From contig NZ_JAJMOX010000005.1 of the NCBI RefSeq assembly GCF_020991455.1, positions 310,001 to 374,000 of the forward strand: a stretch of 64,000 nucleotides of DNA, given 5' to 3'. Within the stretch, counting starts at the first letter, position 1; each line of letters begins with the position of its first letter. Shown in pieces: positions 62,940 to 64,000 of this stretch. The notes under the pieces are model-generated. The model was not told where the DNA came from. It saw nothing but the letters and a program-made list of their open reading frames with translations, and made no database searches. Made by a program: the position numbers and the translations under genes. Source of the stretch: Flavobacterium sp. JAS. Lineage in GTDB: Bacteria; Bacteroidota; Bacteroidia; Flavobacteriales; Flavobacteriaceae.

Positions 62940-64000
62940 TTATTTGATTCTCACAATCCTGATATTATCAATCCCTGCACGAAGACCAGTTGTACTGGAT
63001 TTGTCAGAGGTATTAACAGCAAAGAAATTTATAGTCTTCTTTTTTGAACCAAATAATTCTGAAAAGCTTGTTGCCGGATTACCTGTACCGTCTATACCAT
63101 CTTTTTTTGTACGGAATTCAGTCAATGGAATTGTTACTGTTACCCATTTTCCTTTTGTAGTGAAATTAGCTCTTTTAGTTTCTGAAAGTTTCCATGGCTC
63201 AAAACGTGCCAAAAAATCCCAATTGTAATCTCTAACAATAAACATTGATATACCGTTCCAATCTCCGGGAACATTAAGTTCAAACTTAAGCGCAAATTGA
63301 TCGATATCTAAATCTAAATCAGCCGCTGAAACCCATTCTGATCCATTTTCGATATTAATGCTTCGACCGCCTTCCCACCAGGCTCCGTTACCAGCATTAA
63401 GAATAGGAGTGTCTAAAATAGGATACCATCCATGGTTACCCGGGAAATCGGGATCATTATCGCTAGTCGATGTACCCCATGCCATGCTGCCAATAGTATC
63501 AAAATTACAAAGCATACCTATCGTAAGATCATTAACATTAAATGTTGTTAGAATTTCACCAGATGCTGTAATTATTTTTAAGGGTCCGCTTGTCAAAGTA
63601 GAAACTGGAAAGCTAATGGCAGTTCCATCCTCTTTTGTTACATAATCAGTTATTGCTACCCCTCCAAAACTGAGCTCGCTTATAAGAAATAAATTGGTTC
63701 CAAATACAGTAACAATCTCACCTTCAACCGGGTTTTCGTTTGAAATACCAGCAAGCGAAGGTGGTCCGGCAACGATATCAATTTTGAAAATTGCGGAACC
63801 ACTTGCAGTAGCGACCTCAATAGTATTTAATTGATTTTCAGGAACTGAAGGAAATGGAATTACATAAGGCAACTGTACAACAGCATAAGTATCTGAAAAC
63901 AGCCCTACATCGAATGGAATTGATACACCATTGAAAGCAATTTTAACTGCATTTTTAAAATTTGATCCCTTTAAAACTACCCACTGACCAGGCACCAATT
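62940..64000 (-). CDS. Surface xyloglucan-binding protein, SGBP-B-like (5' end outside the window)
   Basis: About 353 residues of an open frame that continues past the right edge. It carries tandem IPT/TIG Ig-like repeats (first ending near residue 75; second about 78-155, GISNENPVEGEIVTVFGTNL) and a C-terminal beta-sandwich (about 160-352; DNIRIVRIK at the end). This repeats-plus-terminal-binding-domain layout is that of SGBP-B in the B. ovatus xyloglucan locus, whose last domain binds the polymer. It would hold polysaccharide at the surface for GH5 and SusCD. The missing 5' part should hold the lipoprotein signal. Confidence 0.8.
   Translation of the reverse strand, partial: LVPGQWVVLKGSNFKNAVKIAFNGVSIPFDVGLFSDTYAVVQLPYVIPFPSVPENQLNTIEVATASGSAIFKIDIVAGPPSLAGISNENPVEGEIVTVFGTNLFLISELSFGGVAITDYVTKEDGTAISFPVSTLTSGPLKIITASGEILTTFNVNDLTIGMLCNFDTIGSMAWGTSTSDNDPDFPGNHGWYPILDTPILNAGNGAWWEGGRSINIENGSEWVSAADLDLDIDQFALKFELNVPGDWNGISMFIVRDYNWDFLARFEPWKLSETKRANFTTKGKWVTVTIPLTEFRTKKDGIDGTGNPATSFSELFGSKKKTINFFAVNTSDKSSTTGLRAGIDNIRIVRIK

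Overview
The window looks like a chromosomal segment of a Flavobacterium-type member of the Bacteroidota. The evidence is the AT-rich sequence, SusC/SusD pair, hybrid two-component sensor, Bacteroidota-type promoter boxes (TAnnTTTG), many lipoproteins, and type IX secretion C-terminal domains on two enzymes. The genus is an inference; no rRNA or tRNA gene is present to confirm it.

Region 1 (1-7.6 kb): the start of a sugar O-acetyltransferase and an AraC-type regulator on the minus strand, then a plus-strand TetR regulator followed by a complete RND efflux operon (TolC-like channel, membrane-fusion protein, AcrB-like pump). Two copies of one palindrome, TGAACnnnGTTCA, sit in front of the TetR gene and in front of the channel gene, so the regulator probably controls both.

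Region 2 (7.6-8.5 kb): a scar with a strong terminator and the collapsed remains of a DUF1254/DUF1214 gene.

Region 3 (8.45-23.2 kb, minus strand): a complete fructan (probably levan) utilization locus. It has a hybrid sensor with a periplasmic sugar-binding domain, then an operon of MFS sugar importer, exo-acting GH32, SusC, SusD, DUF4960 surface glycan-binding lipoprotein, second GH32 lipoprotein and fructokinase, closed by a terminator at 8452-8483. The gene set resembles the BT1754-BT1765 levan locus of Bacteroides thetaiotaomicron.

Region 4 (23.2-27.6 kb): housekeeping or accessory genes: Crp/Fnr regulator, NAD-dependent epimerase-like protein, LysE-type exporter, esterase, and a decayed second Crp/Fnr gene.

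Region 5 (27.6-64 kb, all minus strand): a very large hemicellulose locus that runs off the right edge. From right to left it has a surface glycan-binding protein resembling SGBP-B of xyloglucan loci, a BACON-GH5 endoglucanase, GH27, GH59, GH43, GH74, GH29, GH51, GH127, GH27, GH2, GH97, GH2, GH43, GH74, a lyase and GH29. GH74 and GH5 would cut the xyloglucan backbone outside the cell; GH29, GH27, GH97, GH2, GH43, GH51 and GH127 would strip fucose, galactose, uronic acid and arabinose. The SusC/SusD pair, sensor, GH31 alpha-xylosidase and GH3 beta-glucosidase expected for such a locus are not in this window and may lie to the right.

The most interesting structure is in Region 5. A GH43-GH74-(GH42)-GH29 block appears twice, in different states of decay. 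In one copy a polysaccharide lyase gene stands where a GH42 gene used to be, with GH42-like pieces on both sides; in the other the GH42 has collapsed by internal deletion and an extra GH29 is reduced to a tail. A GH2 enzyme carrying the N-x-K motif of beta-glucuronidases and the lyase suggest that uronic-acid-bearing (acidic) xyloglucan or a linked polyuronide is a target. A cluster of decayed genes lies between the two blocks at 36.2-37.5 kb.
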